A DNA stretch of 64,000 nt from Halomonas dongshanensis (lineage in GTDB: Bacteria > Pseudomonadota > Gammaproteobacteria > Pseudomonadales > Halomonadaceae): positions 1-64,000 of the forward strand of contig NZ_JAJISC010000003.1 in the NCBI RefSeq assembly GCF_024790395.1, written 5' to 3'. The position numbers and the translations under genes were made by a program. The notes under the pieces were generated by a model that was not told where the DNA came from, did not search any database, and saw only the letters and a list, made by a program, of their open reading frames with translations. This document shows, one piece after another, positions 45,603-54,089 of this stretch (position 1 is its first letter; the number at the start of each line of letters is the position of its first letter).

Positions 45603-45677
45603 GCGGGAATAGCTCAGTGGTAGAGCATCGCCTTGCCAAGGCGAGGGTCGGGAGTTCGAATCTCCTTTCCCGCTCCA
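45603..45677 (+). tRNA. tRNA-Gly (GCC), copy 3
   Basis: Identical 75-nt sequence; last gene of the array. No decayed copy follows, and no clear terminator is seen before yadG. Confidence 0.97.
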
Positions 45678-45878
45678 AGAATGCCCCCTCATTTCGATAC
45701 TCGACGCTCACGGCCATGTGCCGCGATTTGGCGTTTCCGTTGTCCACGTGGCGCGCTTGACTGGTTTACTGGGTTGAAAAGGGTGTTCTGTGCCCCGATA
45801 TCCGACTCCCTTGCGCGGCTATTTTGTTGGCCTGCTAATTTTTTATCGCGTAAACGCTTACTGAACAGGACGGTGTTC

Positions 45879-46817
45879 ATGGCCGAACCGGCATTGTCTA
45901 TCCGGGGCCTCACCAAGGTGTATGGCAACGGCTTCAACGCCCTGAAGGGCATCGATCTCGATGTTCAGCAGGGCGATTTCTTTGCGCTGCTCGGGCCCAA
46001 TGGCGCGGGTAAATCTACCACGCTCGGCGTGGTCTGTTCGCTGGTGCAGAAGACAGCGGGGCAGGTGTCGATCTTCGGTATCGACATCGACCGTGACTTC
46101 GCCAATGCCAAGTACCAGCTCGGCGTGGTGCCCCAGGAGTTCAACTTCAACCAGTTCGAGAAGGTAATCGATATCGTGCTGGCCCAGGCGGGCTACTATG
46201 GTATGCCGCGCAGCGAAGCGCTGCCGCGCGCCAAGCAACTGCTCACCGAACTGGGTTTGTGGGACAAACGTAACGGCGGCGCGCGCATGCTCTCCGGCGG
46301 CATGAAGCGTCGTTTGATGATCGCCCGCGCCTTGATGCACCGCCCAAAGCTCCTAATTCTCGACGAGCCGACTGCCGGCGTGGATATCGAGCTTCGCCGC
46401 AGCATGTGGGAGTACCTGCGTCGTATCAACCAGGACGAAGGCACCACCATCATCCTCACTACGCACTATCTGGAAGAGGCGGAGAGTCTGTGCCGTAACA
46501 TCGCCATCATCAATCATGGCGAGATCGTGCGTAATACCAGCATCCGTGAGCTTCTCGCCGAACTCGATACCGAAACCTTCCTGCTCGACGTGGCCGCACC
46601 CTTGAGCCAGGCGCCGGTGGTCGAAGGCTTCGAGGTGGGGCTTGCTGAGCCAACCCAGCTTTCGCTGGTGGTGCATCGCGGTCAAGAGATGAACCGGGTG
46701 TTCAACGCTTTGAGCGAGCAGGGTATCAAGGTCGTCTCGATGCGCAACCGCGCCAATCGCCTGGAGGAGATGTTCGTCTCCATGGTTAGTGAGCGCACTC
46801 AGGAGGCCCGCGCATGA
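45879..46817 (+). CDS. yadG: ABC-2 type transporter ATP-binding protein YadG
   Basis: 312 residues from MAEPALSIRG; the longer open frame begins inside tRNA-Gly copy 3 and is rejected. Walker A GPNGAGKST, signature MLSGGMKRRL, Walker B LLILDEPTAGVD and the switch H in TTHYLEEAE are intact. C-terminal DrrA-like extension. Forms a transporter with YadH (ATGA overlap). Substrate unknown. Confidence 0.93.
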   Translation: MAEPALSIRGLTKVYGNGFNALKGIDLDVQQGDFFALLGPNGAGKSTTLGVVCSLVQKTAGQVSIFGIDIDRDFANAKYQLGVVPQEFNFNQFEKVIDIVLAQAGYYGMPRSEALPRAKQLLTELGLWDKRNGGARMLSGGMKRRLMIARALMHRPKLLILDEPTAGVDIELRRSMWEYLRRINQDEGTTIILTTHYLEEAESLCRNIAIINHGEIVRNTSIRELLAELDTETFLLDVAAPLSQAPVVEGFEVGLAEPTQLSLVVHRGQEMNRVFNALSEQGIKVVSMRNRANRLEEMFVSMVSERTQEARA

Positions 46818-47587
46818 ATACGACGCAAACCCTGGTCGCACTCTGGACGCTGGTCTACAAGGAGATCAAGCGCTTTACCCGCATCTGGCCGCAGACGCTC
46901 TTGCCGCCGTCGATCACTATGGCGATGTACTTCATCATCTTCGGCAACCTGATCGGCTCGCGCATTGGAGCGATGGATGGCTTTAGCTACATGGACTTCA
47001 TCGTGCCAGGGCTGATCATGATGTCGGTGATCACCAACAGCTACTCCAACGTGGCCTCGAGCTTTTTCTCCAACAAGTTCCAACGAAGTGTCGAGGAGCT
47101 GATGGTCTCGCCGATGCCCAATTGGGTGATTCTTTCCGGTTTCGTACTGGGCGGTATGGCGCGGGGCTTGGGTGTTGGCGCCATCGTCACCGTGGTGTCG
47201 CTATTTTTCACGCGCCTGAGCGTAGAGCATCCGCTCTTGACGCTGTTGGTGGTGGTGCTGACCTCGGCGCTGTTCTCGATTGGCGGCTTCATCAACGCGC
47301 TGCTGGCGGACAAATTCGACGATATCTCTATCGTGCCGACCTTCATTCTGACGCCGCTGACCTATCTTGGAGGCGTGTTCTACTCGATCTCGATGCTGCC
47401 GACCATCTGGCAGAGTCTGTCGATGCTCAACCCCATTTTGTATATGGTCAACGTCTTCCGCTACGGCTTTCTCGGCGTCTCCGATATCCCGGTGCTCTGG
47501 GCCTTAGCGGCCATCGCAGCCTTCATCATCGTGCTGTTCATTATTGCGCTTAAGATGCTCGAAGGTGGTAAGGGCATCCGTAGCTGA
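46814..47587 (+). CDS. yadH: ABC-2 type permease YadH
   Basis: 257 residues with six TM helices; the ABC-2 family signature falls in the GGMARGLGVGAIVT and LTPLTYLGGVFYSISMLP regions. Coupled to yadG. The TGA stop region is repeated downstream (see repeat). Confidence 0.92.
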   Translation: MNTTQTLVALWTLVYKEIKRFTRIWPQTLLPPSITMAMYFIIFGNLIGSRIGAMDGFSYMDFIVPGLIMMSVITNSYSNVASSFFSNKFQRSVEELMVSPMPNWVILSGFVLGGMARGLGVGAIVTVVSLFFTRLSVEHPLLTLLVVVLTSALFSIGGFINALLADKFDDISIVPTFILTPLTYLGGVFYSISMLPTIWQSLSMLNPILYMVNVFRYGFLGVSDIPVLWALAAIAAFIIVLFIIALKMLEGGKGIRS

Positions 47588-47631
47588 TGCCTAATTGATG
47601 CGTCGCTACTACACCGCTGATTCGTCGTTAC
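47585..47631 (+). repeat. Repeats of the yadH stop-codon segment
   Basis: TGATGCCTAAT (containing the stop), then TGATGCGTCGCTACT, then after 7 bases TGATTCGTCGTTAC (12 of 14 identical to the previous copy). Confidence 0.65.
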
Positions 47632-47649
47632 GATTGTGAGGAGAGGCCC

Positions 47650-48483
47650 ATGAGCCATCGCCCCGAAACCCTGAAGCACGCGCCCTTGGGCCGTGAGTCG
47701 GCCTATCCCGAGCACTACGATGCTACGCTGCTCTATCCTATTGCCCGGGCGGCCAATCGCGCACCGCTGGGTATCGAGGAACACGCGCTCCCTTTCGTCG
47801 GCGAAGACGAGTGGCACGCCTTCGAGATTTCCTGGCTCAACGCTCGTGGCAAGCCCCTGGTAGCCGTGGCGCGCTTTCGCCTACCTGCGAGCTCGCCGAA
47901 TCTGATCGAGTCCAAGTCCTGGAAGCTCTATCTCAATAGCTTTAATCAGACCAGCTTTGAAAGCCGCGACGAGGTGATCGAGCGCCTAAAGCAGGACTTG
48001 GCCGAGGCCGCCGGTGCGCCAGTTAGCGTCGAGCTATTCGGCGTCGAGGATGCCGCCCTGGCGCCTGTTGCGATGCCGGGTGAATGCCTGGATGAACTCG
48101 ATATCGCGGTGGACGCTTACTCGCCCAGCGCAGAGCACTTGAAAGTAGGCGATGAGTGGGTAGAGGAAACGCTGCACTCGCATCTGCTCAAATCCAACTG
48201 CCCGGTCACCGGCCAGCCAGACTGGGGCAGCGTTTTGATTCGTTATAAAGGACCGAAACTCGACCGCGAAGGGCTTCTGCGCTATCTCATTGGCTTTCGT
48301 CAGCACCAGGATTTTCACGAGCACTGCGTCGAGCACATCTTCACCGACCTGATGCAGCGCACCAAACCCGAAGCGCTTCTTGTCCTGGCGCGCTACGTGC
48401 GCCGTGGCGGGCTCGATATCAGCCCTTGGCGCGCGACAGAGGGTATGGCGCCGCCAAGCCCGTTGCGCTTAGCTCGGCAGTGA
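47650..48483 (+). CDS. queF: NADPH-dependent 7-cyano-7-deazaguanine reductase
   Basis: 277 residues, the long two-domain QueF class. It reduces preQ0 to preQ1 in queuosine synthesis. ESKSWKLYLNSFNQT is the NADPH/substrate block, and the catalytic Cys is in LLKSNCPVTGQPDWG (~Cys185). The late FHEHCVEHIFTDLM helix is typical. AGGAGAG precedes the ATG. Confidence 0.95.
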   Translation: MSHRPETLKHAPLGRESAYPEHYDATLLYPIARAANRAPLGIEEHALPFVGEDEWHAFEISWLNARGKPLVAVARFRLPASSPNLIESKSWKLYLNSFNQTSFESRDEVIERLKQDLAEAAGAPVSVELFGVEDAALAPVAMPGECLDELDIAVDAYSPSAEHLKVGDEWVEETLHSHLLKSNCPVTGQPDWGSVLIRYKGPKLDREGLLRYLIGFRQHQDFHEHCVEHIFTDLMQRTKPEALLVLARYVRRGGLDISPWRATEGMAPPSPLRLARQ

Positions 48484-48540
48484 CGCTTTTTGCCGCCTGG
48501 GGTAGAGTAAAGCGCACCTAGACGAACGATGGAGCCTTAC

Positions 48541-49101
48541 ATGGACGCAATTACTCTGCTGCACCAGCGCAGTTCGATGGGCAAGCTGGTCGAGCCTGCC
48601 CCCACGGCCGAGCAGATGGAAACCCTATATCAGGCCGCGCTGCGCGCGCCGGATCATAAAGAGCTGCGGCCTTGGCGCTTCATCGAATTCGTGGGAGAAG
48701 GGCGCGAACGTTTGGGTGAGCTTTTCGCCGAGGCCGATTTTCAAGAAGATCCCAATACGGACGACGCCACCCTCGATGCTGCACGTAAAAAGCCCCTGCG
48801 TGCCCCTATGGTCATTGCCGTGATCGCCAAGGTAACGCCGGACCTGCCCAAGGTGCCCAAGATGGAGCAGGTGATCTCGGCAGGCTGCGCCGCTCACGGC
48901 ATCTTGTTAGCTGCACACGCGCTGGGTCTCGGGGCCATGTGGCGAAGTGGTAAATACGCCTTCGACCCGGTCGTACGTAAGGGGCTTAGGTTGAGCGAAG
49001 AAGACGAGGTCGTCGCCTTCATTTACCTCGGTCAGTTAGGTGGCCGCCACAAGCCGCTACCCGAGCACGCCATCGACGATTTCGTCGAGCGCTGGCACTA
49101 A
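48541..49101 (+). CDS. YdjA-like nitroreductase-family flavoprotein
   Basis: 186 residues from MDAITLLHQRSSMGKL; an ATG four codons earlier overlaps the ribosome site GGAG, so 48541 is chosen. RAPDHKELRPWRF and RAPMVIAVIAKV, then EQVISAGCAAHGILLAA, match YdjA/TdsD-type FMN nitroreductases. Natural substrate unknown. Confidence 0.9.
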   Translation: MDAITLLHQRSSMGKLVEPAPTAEQMETLYQAALRAPDHKELRPWRFIEFVGEGRERLGELFAEADFQEDPNTDDATLDAARKKPLRAPMVIAVIAKVTPDLPKVPKMEQVISAGCAAHGILLAAHALGLGAMWRSGKYAFDPVVRKGLRLSEEDEVVAFIYLGQLGGRHKPLPEHAIDDFVERWH

Positions 49102-49187
49102 AAGACTTGCCATTTCAGACCTTAGGCGATACTATATGCGCCGTTCTGTTGCCCATGGCAGCGCCAAGCGCCACAGAACAACATTGC

Positions 49188-49275
49188 GGAGAGGTGTCCG
49201 AGTGGTCGAAGGAGCACGCCTGGAAAGTGTGTAAGTCGAAAGGCTTCGAGGGTTCGAATCCCTCCCTCTCCGCCA
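49188..49275 (+). tRNA. tRNA-Ser (GGA)
   Basis: 88 nt with encoded CCA. Acceptor GGAGAGG/CCTCTCC, anticodon GGA in CTGGAAA, long variable arm (GTCGAAAGGC region) typical of tRNA-Ser. It borders the restriction-modification insert. Confidence 0.95.
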
Positions 49276-49284
49276 CCGAATACG

Positions 49285-49320
49285 AAAGGGGAGTCAAGCA
49301 TCAGCTTGACTCCCCTTTTT
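49285..49320 (+). terminator. Terminator after tRNA-Ser
   Basis: AAAGGGGAGTCAAGC/GCTTGACTCCCCTTT stem with ATCA loop and continuing T run. Confidence 0.9.
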
Positions 49321-49399
49321 CGTTTTTGACGTTTAAAAATAACTCTTGTAGCTCGGGTGGTGTAATTTTTAAACTTACAGCTATAAATTAAAATTAGTT

Positions 49400-49495
49400 C
49401 TAAGAAAGGAAGCGTTGGAAAGCCTGCTGGCAGAAGTCTTGCGGGTTGCCATTGACGAATGCGCTAACGATATGGCGGTACTTGCCAGCTTTCAA
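49400..49495 (-). pseudogene. Possible 31-residue ORF or gene remnant after the NgoMIV-like endonuclease
   Basis: A frame of 31 codons plus TAG begins with TTG overlapping the endonuclease stop (TTGA) and reads like real protein (GKYRHIVSAFVNGNPQDF, then CQQAFQRFLS). It has no ribosome site. It could be the severed C-terminus of a gene disrupted when the restriction-modification unit entered, or a tiny coupled ORF. Confidence 0.35.
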
Positions 49496-50355
49496 ATTGC
49501 CAAATCGAGCGGCAAATCACTGATATCTTTAAGCCGCTTACCGTCTACCATCACGGACAGCAGATCCGCTGCATCGTCCATGCCCAGCGTTGCTAATGTT
49601 TCTTGCAGCTCATAGAGCGCGAAATGATACACGCAGTCGATATCACCGGTACCTAAGGCGATGGAAGCGAGTCGGCTTGGCGTAGGTTCTGCGGTCACGA
49701 CCACTACATGTGGCAACCTGCCCTTGCGGTTGCGGATAAGATTGAGCGCTTCTGAACGGGCGTTTTGGGCTCTGTCGCTGCGGATCGTCCATTTACAGGA
49801 AATGCTCGCGTGCAGCAGCGGCAGTCCGCCGTTTTGCTTGCGAAGGCTGGATAACGTGGTGACCTCATCATCGATCAGGTGGCTATGGCGGTTAATAGCT
49901 TCATCATCCTCCGCCTCGCGCACCACGACGATATCTGGTGTAATGGTGTAATCACTTCCTAGCGCTGCGGCAAGTTCGCTATCGGCCTTTGCTGCTTTAT
50001 CGAGTGCTACTAGGTGGGCGTATTGTTCGTAGCGGGCAATTTCCAGCCGGTTGCGGCCGCTGACCTGATGTATATCCCACGTGCCTGGCCGAAGGTGTTG
50101 GAGCTTAAGAAAAGCCGATTCAACGAAGTGAGCGCAGATAGCTTCGAACTGATTGCCAGATGTTTGCCCTGCAATGCGCTCGCCGATGGTTTCCGCTTTT
50201 AATAGATCGGCGATGCCTTTGGCGATGACTTTACTGGTTCGGTTGCTGCTATCGGCGTTACTGACCACGCCTTTGTCATTGGTGGTCAGCGTCGCTTTAA
50301 GCAGTTCGGCATGAAAGGCTTTTCGTAGCTGTCCAAATTCTGCCGATGTTTCCAT
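49492..50355 (-). CDS. NgoMIV-like type II restriction endonuclease (predicted GCCGGC)
   Basis: 287 residues, the length of R.NgoMIV. Strong similarity to NgoMIV recalled across the protein: GVVSNADSSN, ERIAGQTSGNQFEAIC, LGSDYTITPDIVV, HASISCKWTIRSDRAQNAR and GRLPHVVVVTAEPTPSR. Catalytic candidates Glu71, Asp141, Lys188 and Glu202 are each one position from NgoMIV's. Predicted cut site G^CCGGC is inference from homology. The ATG overlaps the methyltransferase stop by one base (TAATG), coupling translation. Composition differs from flanking genes. Confidence 0.93.
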   Translation of the reverse strand: METSAEFGQLRKAFHAELLKATLTTNDKGVVSNADSSNRTSKVIAKGIADLLKAETIGERIAGQTSGNQFEAICAHFVESAFLKLQHLRPGTWDIHQVSGRNRLEIARYEQYAHLVALDKAAKADSELAAALGSDYTITPDIVVVREAEDDEAINRHSHLIDDEVTTLSSLRKQNGGLPLLHASISCKWTIRSDRAQNARSEALNLIRNRKGRLPHVVVVTAEPTPSRLASIALGTGDIDCVYHFALYELQETLATLGMDDAADLLSVMVDGKRLKDISDLPLDLAI

Positions 50356-51314
50356 TACGCTACCTTGTAAATACGTTTGGCCGATAGTGCGTGAAAGATC
50401 TGTGAGGCGACGGCTGCTGCCACGGGAGGAGGGAAGGCGTTGCCAATTTGTCGGTACGCAGCCGTTTTCTTGCCGAAAATTTCCCAGTCATCGGGAAAGC
50501 CCTGAATTCTGGCTGTCATTTTGGGGGTGAGCTTCGGCATGCCCACAAAGCCTTTCTCAGGTGGCTCGTTTGCCAAAACATGACCATTCACCCTCAAAGC
50601 AGCCCAGGCTTTTTTCGCCCGGGTGGGGCCTAGGTCAGGCCCACCGTGCTTCTTAGAACCGCCTACCAGGGTGGGGGCAATAGTGTTGGCTTGTTTGGCC
50701 CACTCTTCAGCGCCTTCCCAACCCCCTTCTTTCATAAGGTCGAGCAGTAGCTCGCCAACAGTCGGTGGCGCTACTTTCAATGGTTCGGGCCACGAAAAGT
50801 GCTCCGACAGTTCTTTTCGAATGCCTACACAAACGACCCTGGGGCGTAATTGAGAAACGCCAAAATCCGATGCGTTCAGAAGCCGCCAACCGGTTTTATA
50901 ACCGAGGGCGTTGAGCTGATGCTCTACTTTTTGACGGTAATCATCAAAGCGTGCATCCATTAGCCCACGCACATTTTCAAGCATCACGGCTTTGGGGCGG
51001 CATTCATCCACTAAGCGGATCGCCTCGGGGAAAAGATCTCTCTCGTCTGCTTCGCCGAGCTGCTGGCCGGCCTTGGAAAAAGGGGGGCAGGGAACGCCGC
51101 CTGCAACCAAATCGACGCCGAAGTAGGGAAGCCCATTGAAAAGCCGTAAGTCTTCTTCCTTGACGTCCCATTGCGGACGGTTTAGCCGCAGCGTGGCACA
51201 GGCGGGTGGCTCGATCTCTACGAGGGCTTCGTGGTCAAATCCAGCTAGCTCTATGCCCAACGCTTGCCCTCCAGCGCCTGCACACATTTCAAGGGAAGTA
51301 AAACGACCCATCAT
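50355..51314 (-). CDS. C5-cytosine DNA methyltransferase of the NgoMIV-like system
   Basis: 319 residues. SAM motif I SLEMCAGAGGQALGIELAG, motif IV VAGGVPCPPFSKAG with Cys76, motif VI LENVRGLMD, and motifs IX-X RIQGFPDDWEIFG and YRQIGNAFPPPVA are intact; the target-recognition region is ~185-260. It protects host GCCGGC sites from the adjacent nuclease. First gene of the operon, so the methylase is made before the endonuclease. No controller protein or Vsr nuclease is present. Confidence 0.95.
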   Translation of the reverse strand: MMGRFTSLEMCAGAGGQALGIELAGFDHEALVEIEPPACATLRLNRPQWDVKEEDLRLFNGLPYFGVDLVAGGVPCPPFSKAGQQLGEADERDLFPEAIRLVDECRPKAVMLENVRGLMDARFDDYRQKVEHQLNALGYKTGWRLLNASDFGVSQLRPRVVCVGIRKELSEHFSWPEPLKVAPPTVGELLLDLMKEGGWEGAEEWAKQANTIAPTLVGGSKKHGGPDLGPTRAKKAWAALRVNGHVLANEPPEKGFVGMPKLTPKMTARIQGFPDDWEIFGKKTAAYRQIGNAFPPPVAAAVASQIFHALSAKRIYKVA

Positions 51315-51462
51315 GTCCTCACTAATAAAACGATCGAGCAGCGACGGCGGGAGCCATGCACTACTCGATTTTGATAGCAGTGTACCACGTTAGTGGCGTA
51401 ATTCGGGCCTACCGCTGGTGAGTCGGCTGGAGTGGAGCAGGCTTCTCAGCGTGCGTCGATGT

Positions 51463-51478
51463 ATGTATTTATATACAG
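51463..51478 (-). promoter_or_regulatory. LexA-like box upstream of the methyltransferase
   Basis: Minus strand CTGTATATAAATACAT differs by one base from the gammaproteobacterial LexA pattern CTGT-N8-ACAG. It lies about 150 bases upstream of the methyltransferase start in a 278-bp AT-rich spacer that holds no gene. Confidence 0.35.
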
Positions 51479-51592
51479 TTTTAGCCGTTAGCAGGCAGCA
51501 GTCAAATTTTAAGATTCATCGCTATAGTGCTTATCCTGGCCAATAGCATATGGCGGCGATGTTTTGAGTGCTGCCGTGGTAGGTATGGAGCT

Positions 51593-52630
51593 TCATTTCC
51601 GCCCAGCAGGTGCGGCGCTTTTATCCAAGCGGCGTAGGCGTTGCCATAGGTCTTGGCGTAGGTCGGCTAGGCGTGGGGTTTCTTCGGGGGTGAAGGCGAC
51701 GGGGCGGCAGAGGCGCTGGGCGCGAAGGCCTAGGCGGGCGCTGAGTAGGCCCGTGGCCAGGCCTTGGCCTGCGCGGGCGGAGATGCGTCCGGCGAGGTCG
51801 AGTGAAAGCATATCGACGCCTGCATCGGTGGCAAGCTCGCTCACGCCGGCAAATGCCATGTTGCGCAGCACGTTGCGGAAAAGGCGCAGGCGGCTGGCGT
51901 AGCCGAGTTCGAGCCCGTAAAGGGCGCAGAGGCGATCGACCATGGCTAGGCTGCGCCAGGCCACCAGCGCCATATCGACCAGCGTGATGGGGCTGACCGC
52001 CACCAGAATTGCGGTTTCGCCGGACATGCGCGTGATCAGCCGTTTGGCTTCGCGATCGCGCGGTCCAAGCAGGTGATGGCGCAACAGCGTCTGGACTTCT
52101 TCACCGCTATGATGTTGCTGGCAGGCATTCTCGAAGGCCAGCCAGTGTGGGTCGTCGCGGCTCAGTTTGAGTTGATGGCGTAGCGTCTCGGCGAGCGTGC
52201 GCGCCTGCTTGTGGCTTTTCTGGGGAAGGGCGGCGAGGTCCTGGCGGAGCCGGTCATGGCGCTTGAGCCGTGAAAGCCTTCCCAGCTCGCGCAGCAGTGT
52301 CGCGCCCCCCAGCGTGATGATGCCAAGGCCGAAGAGTTGCCACGCCAGCCCCATCCAGTCGCTGCCCACGACACTTGCCGGAATGTCGGTGGCAAGCTCC
52401 ACCGCGCCTAAGCTGGCGCCCCCCACCAGGGTAAACCAGAGCCCCCAGCGGCGTTTGCGTGGCGCCGCTAGGGCCGTCACCGGAAAGCCTTCGTCGGTTA
52501 TCTCTTCTTCGAGCGGAGCGTTTGCAACATCGGCAGCGTAGCGCTGTTGCTGGCGCAGGTTAGGGTCTGCGGCGTCGTCTAACGCTGCCTCTGGCAAGTC
52601 GTAATGGCGACGAGGTTGGGGTTGGGTCAT
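51593..52630 (-). CDS. ycjF: YcjF-like membrane protein (DUF697/TIGR01620)
   Basis: 345 residues from MTQPQPRRHYDLP, whose ATG overlaps the ycjX stop (ATGA). Two TM helices (~85-125), an internal helical domain and a conserved C-terminal DUF697 region (ETAILVAVSPITLVDMAL). Function unknown; E. coli homologue is paired with YcjX and linked to envelope stress. Confidence 0.9.
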   Translation of the reverse strand: MTQPQPRRHYDLPEAALDDAADPNLRQQQRYAADVANAPLEEEITDEGFPVTALAAPRKRRWGLWFTLVGGASLGAVELATDIPASVVGSDWMGLAWQLFGLGIITLGGATLLRELGRLSRLKRHDRLRQDLAALPQKSHKQARTLAETLRHQLKLSRDDPHWLAFENACQQHHSGEEVQTLLRHHLLGPRDREAKRLITRMSGETAILVAVSPITLVDMALVAWRSLAMVDRLCALYGLELGYASRLRLFRNVLRNMAFAGVSELATDAGVDMLSLDLAGRISARAGQGLATGLLSARLGLRAQRLCRPVAFTPEETPRLADLRQDLWQRLRRLDKSAAPAGRK

Positions 52631-54015
52631 GCGAGTTTGTCTCCAATCAGCCACTCAAGCGCAGCATCCATGCGAATGTGAGCCAGCGCTTCCTGCGGCG
52701 TCGCCATGGGGCGAAAGCTTGGGAAGTCGAAGCCTTGCGAGGTCCAGAAAGCGGGGGAGGGAAGGCTTGTGGGCACGTCGCCGGGGTATACGAGGACCTC
52801 TTCGCCATCAAGCGTAGTGCCGCGCAGGGCGGGGGAGCGCTTGCCTTCGTGGCTCACTTCGCGGGCCTCGGTCGCGCGAATGGCTGCAAGCGACAGTGCC
52901 TTGACCGGCACGTTGGCAAAGCGCAGGTCTTTCAGCGGCTCGGCAAGCAGCGCTTCGAGCAGGCGAACCAAGGCGGGGTGCTGTTCGGGCGTGACGTGAT
53001 CGGCCTTGGTCGCGGCGATCGCCAAGCGGTCGATGCGCGGCGCAAACAGGCGCGAAAGCAAACTACGCTGGCCGTAATCGAAGCTTTTCATGAGTTGGCG
53101 CAGGGCGCGAGAGAGGTCTTCGAAGCGCTCAGGCCCCGCATTGAGCGCGCCAAGCACGTCGACCAAAATGATCTGGCGGTCGAAACGACGAAAGTGCTCG
53201 CGATAAAAGGGGCGCACCACCTGCTGCTGATAGTAGCGAAAACGCTCGCTCAAGGTTGCGTAAACGCTATCGGCGGGCAGAGCGGCCAGCGCCTCGGGAG
53301 AGAGCGACAGTGCGGGCAGCGGGAAGAACTGCAACACCGGCGCGCCTTCTAGCTCCCCGGGCAAAAGAAAACGCCCCGGTTGCAGATCGGAAAAACCGGC
53401 CTGCTTGGCGCGCTTGAGCCCTTCGGCGTAGGCGTCGGCGAGCTCGGCAAGCTGGGCTTCGTCCGCCGTCGCGGCAGGGTCGAGCGTTTTGACGCCTTCG
53501 AGCCAGCGGGTAAAAAGGGCCTGGCGCTGTGGCCCTTGATGATGCGTCTGGCTTTCGCTCCAACTGGCGAAGTCGTGCTGAAGCAGAGGCAGATCGAGCA
53601 GCCATTCGCCGGGGTAATCGAACAAGTCGAGCGTAAGGTGCGCGGTTTCCGGCGTGAGCCAGCCGCGCCGAGCGGGCCGGTAGCGCAATTGCAGGCGCAG
53701 CTCGCTGATGCCGCGAGTCGGCTCTGGCCAGCGCGGTGGCGTATCGCGCAGCGCTGCCATGCCAGGGTCGTAGGGAAAACGCGGCACGCCGAGATCGGGC
53801 TGGTTCAAACGCTGTGCGCCGAGCAGTCGCCCTTCGCGCGCAGCGGGTAAGAGATCCAGCTTGGCCTCGACCCCTGCGTGGCGTAGCTGATTGACCAGCG
53901 AGGTCAAAAAGGCGGTCTTGCCCGCCTGGGAGAGGCCGGTGACCGCCAGGCGAAGCTGGCGATCGCGGCCGCGCTCCAGCAGGTTATGTACTTCTTGGCG
54001 TAGCGGCATACGCAT
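52627..54015 (-). CDS. ycjX: YcjX-like P-loop GTPase/ATPase (DUF463)
   Basis: 462 residues. Walker A GLSQAGKTAFLTSLV (~28), a switch-like LDLFDYPGEWLLDLP, IILVDVLGALNAG and AATKADHVTPEQ give the DUF463 pattern. Cytosolic, partner of YcjF in the same operon. Cellular role not established; YcjX resembles stress-linked G proteins. Confidence 0.92.
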   Translation of the reverse strand: MRMPLRQEVHNLLERGRDRQLRLAVTGLSQAGKTAFLTSLVNQLRHAGVEAKLDLLPAAREGRLLGAQRLNQPDLGVPRFPYDPGMAALRDTPPRWPEPTRGISELRLQLRYRPARRGWLTPETAHLTLDLFDYPGEWLLDLPLLQHDFASWSESQTHHQGPQRQALFTRWLEGVKTLDPAATADEAQLAELADAYAEGLKRAKQAGFSDLQPGRFLLPGELEGAPVLQFFPLPALSLSPEALAALPADSVYATLSERFRYYQQQVVRPFYREHFRRFDRQIILVDVLGALNAGPERFEDLSRALRQLMKSFDYGQRSLLSRLFAPRIDRLAIAATKADHVTPEQHPALVRLLEALLAEPLKDLRFANVPVKALSLAAIRATEAREVSHEGKRSPALRGTTLDGEEVLVYPGDVPTSLPSPAFWTSQGFDFPSFRPMATPQEALAHIRMDAALEWLIGDKLA

Positions 54016-54089
54016 AGCGGATCATCCTGGCAGGGGCAACGGTAAGGCAGTAAGCGTAACGGGTGCTGTCTGAATCCAAGATGAACCCG

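Noticed and set aside
45633..45878. N-terminal extension of YadG reaching into tRNA-Gly
   Set aside because: The extension translates the tRNA gene and spacer; homologues begin at MAEPALSIRG.
49188..51593. Integrase-type genomic island at tRNA-Ser with direct repeats (att sites)
   Set aside because: No copy of the tRNA 3' end is found on the far side of the restriction-modification genes, and there is no integrase.
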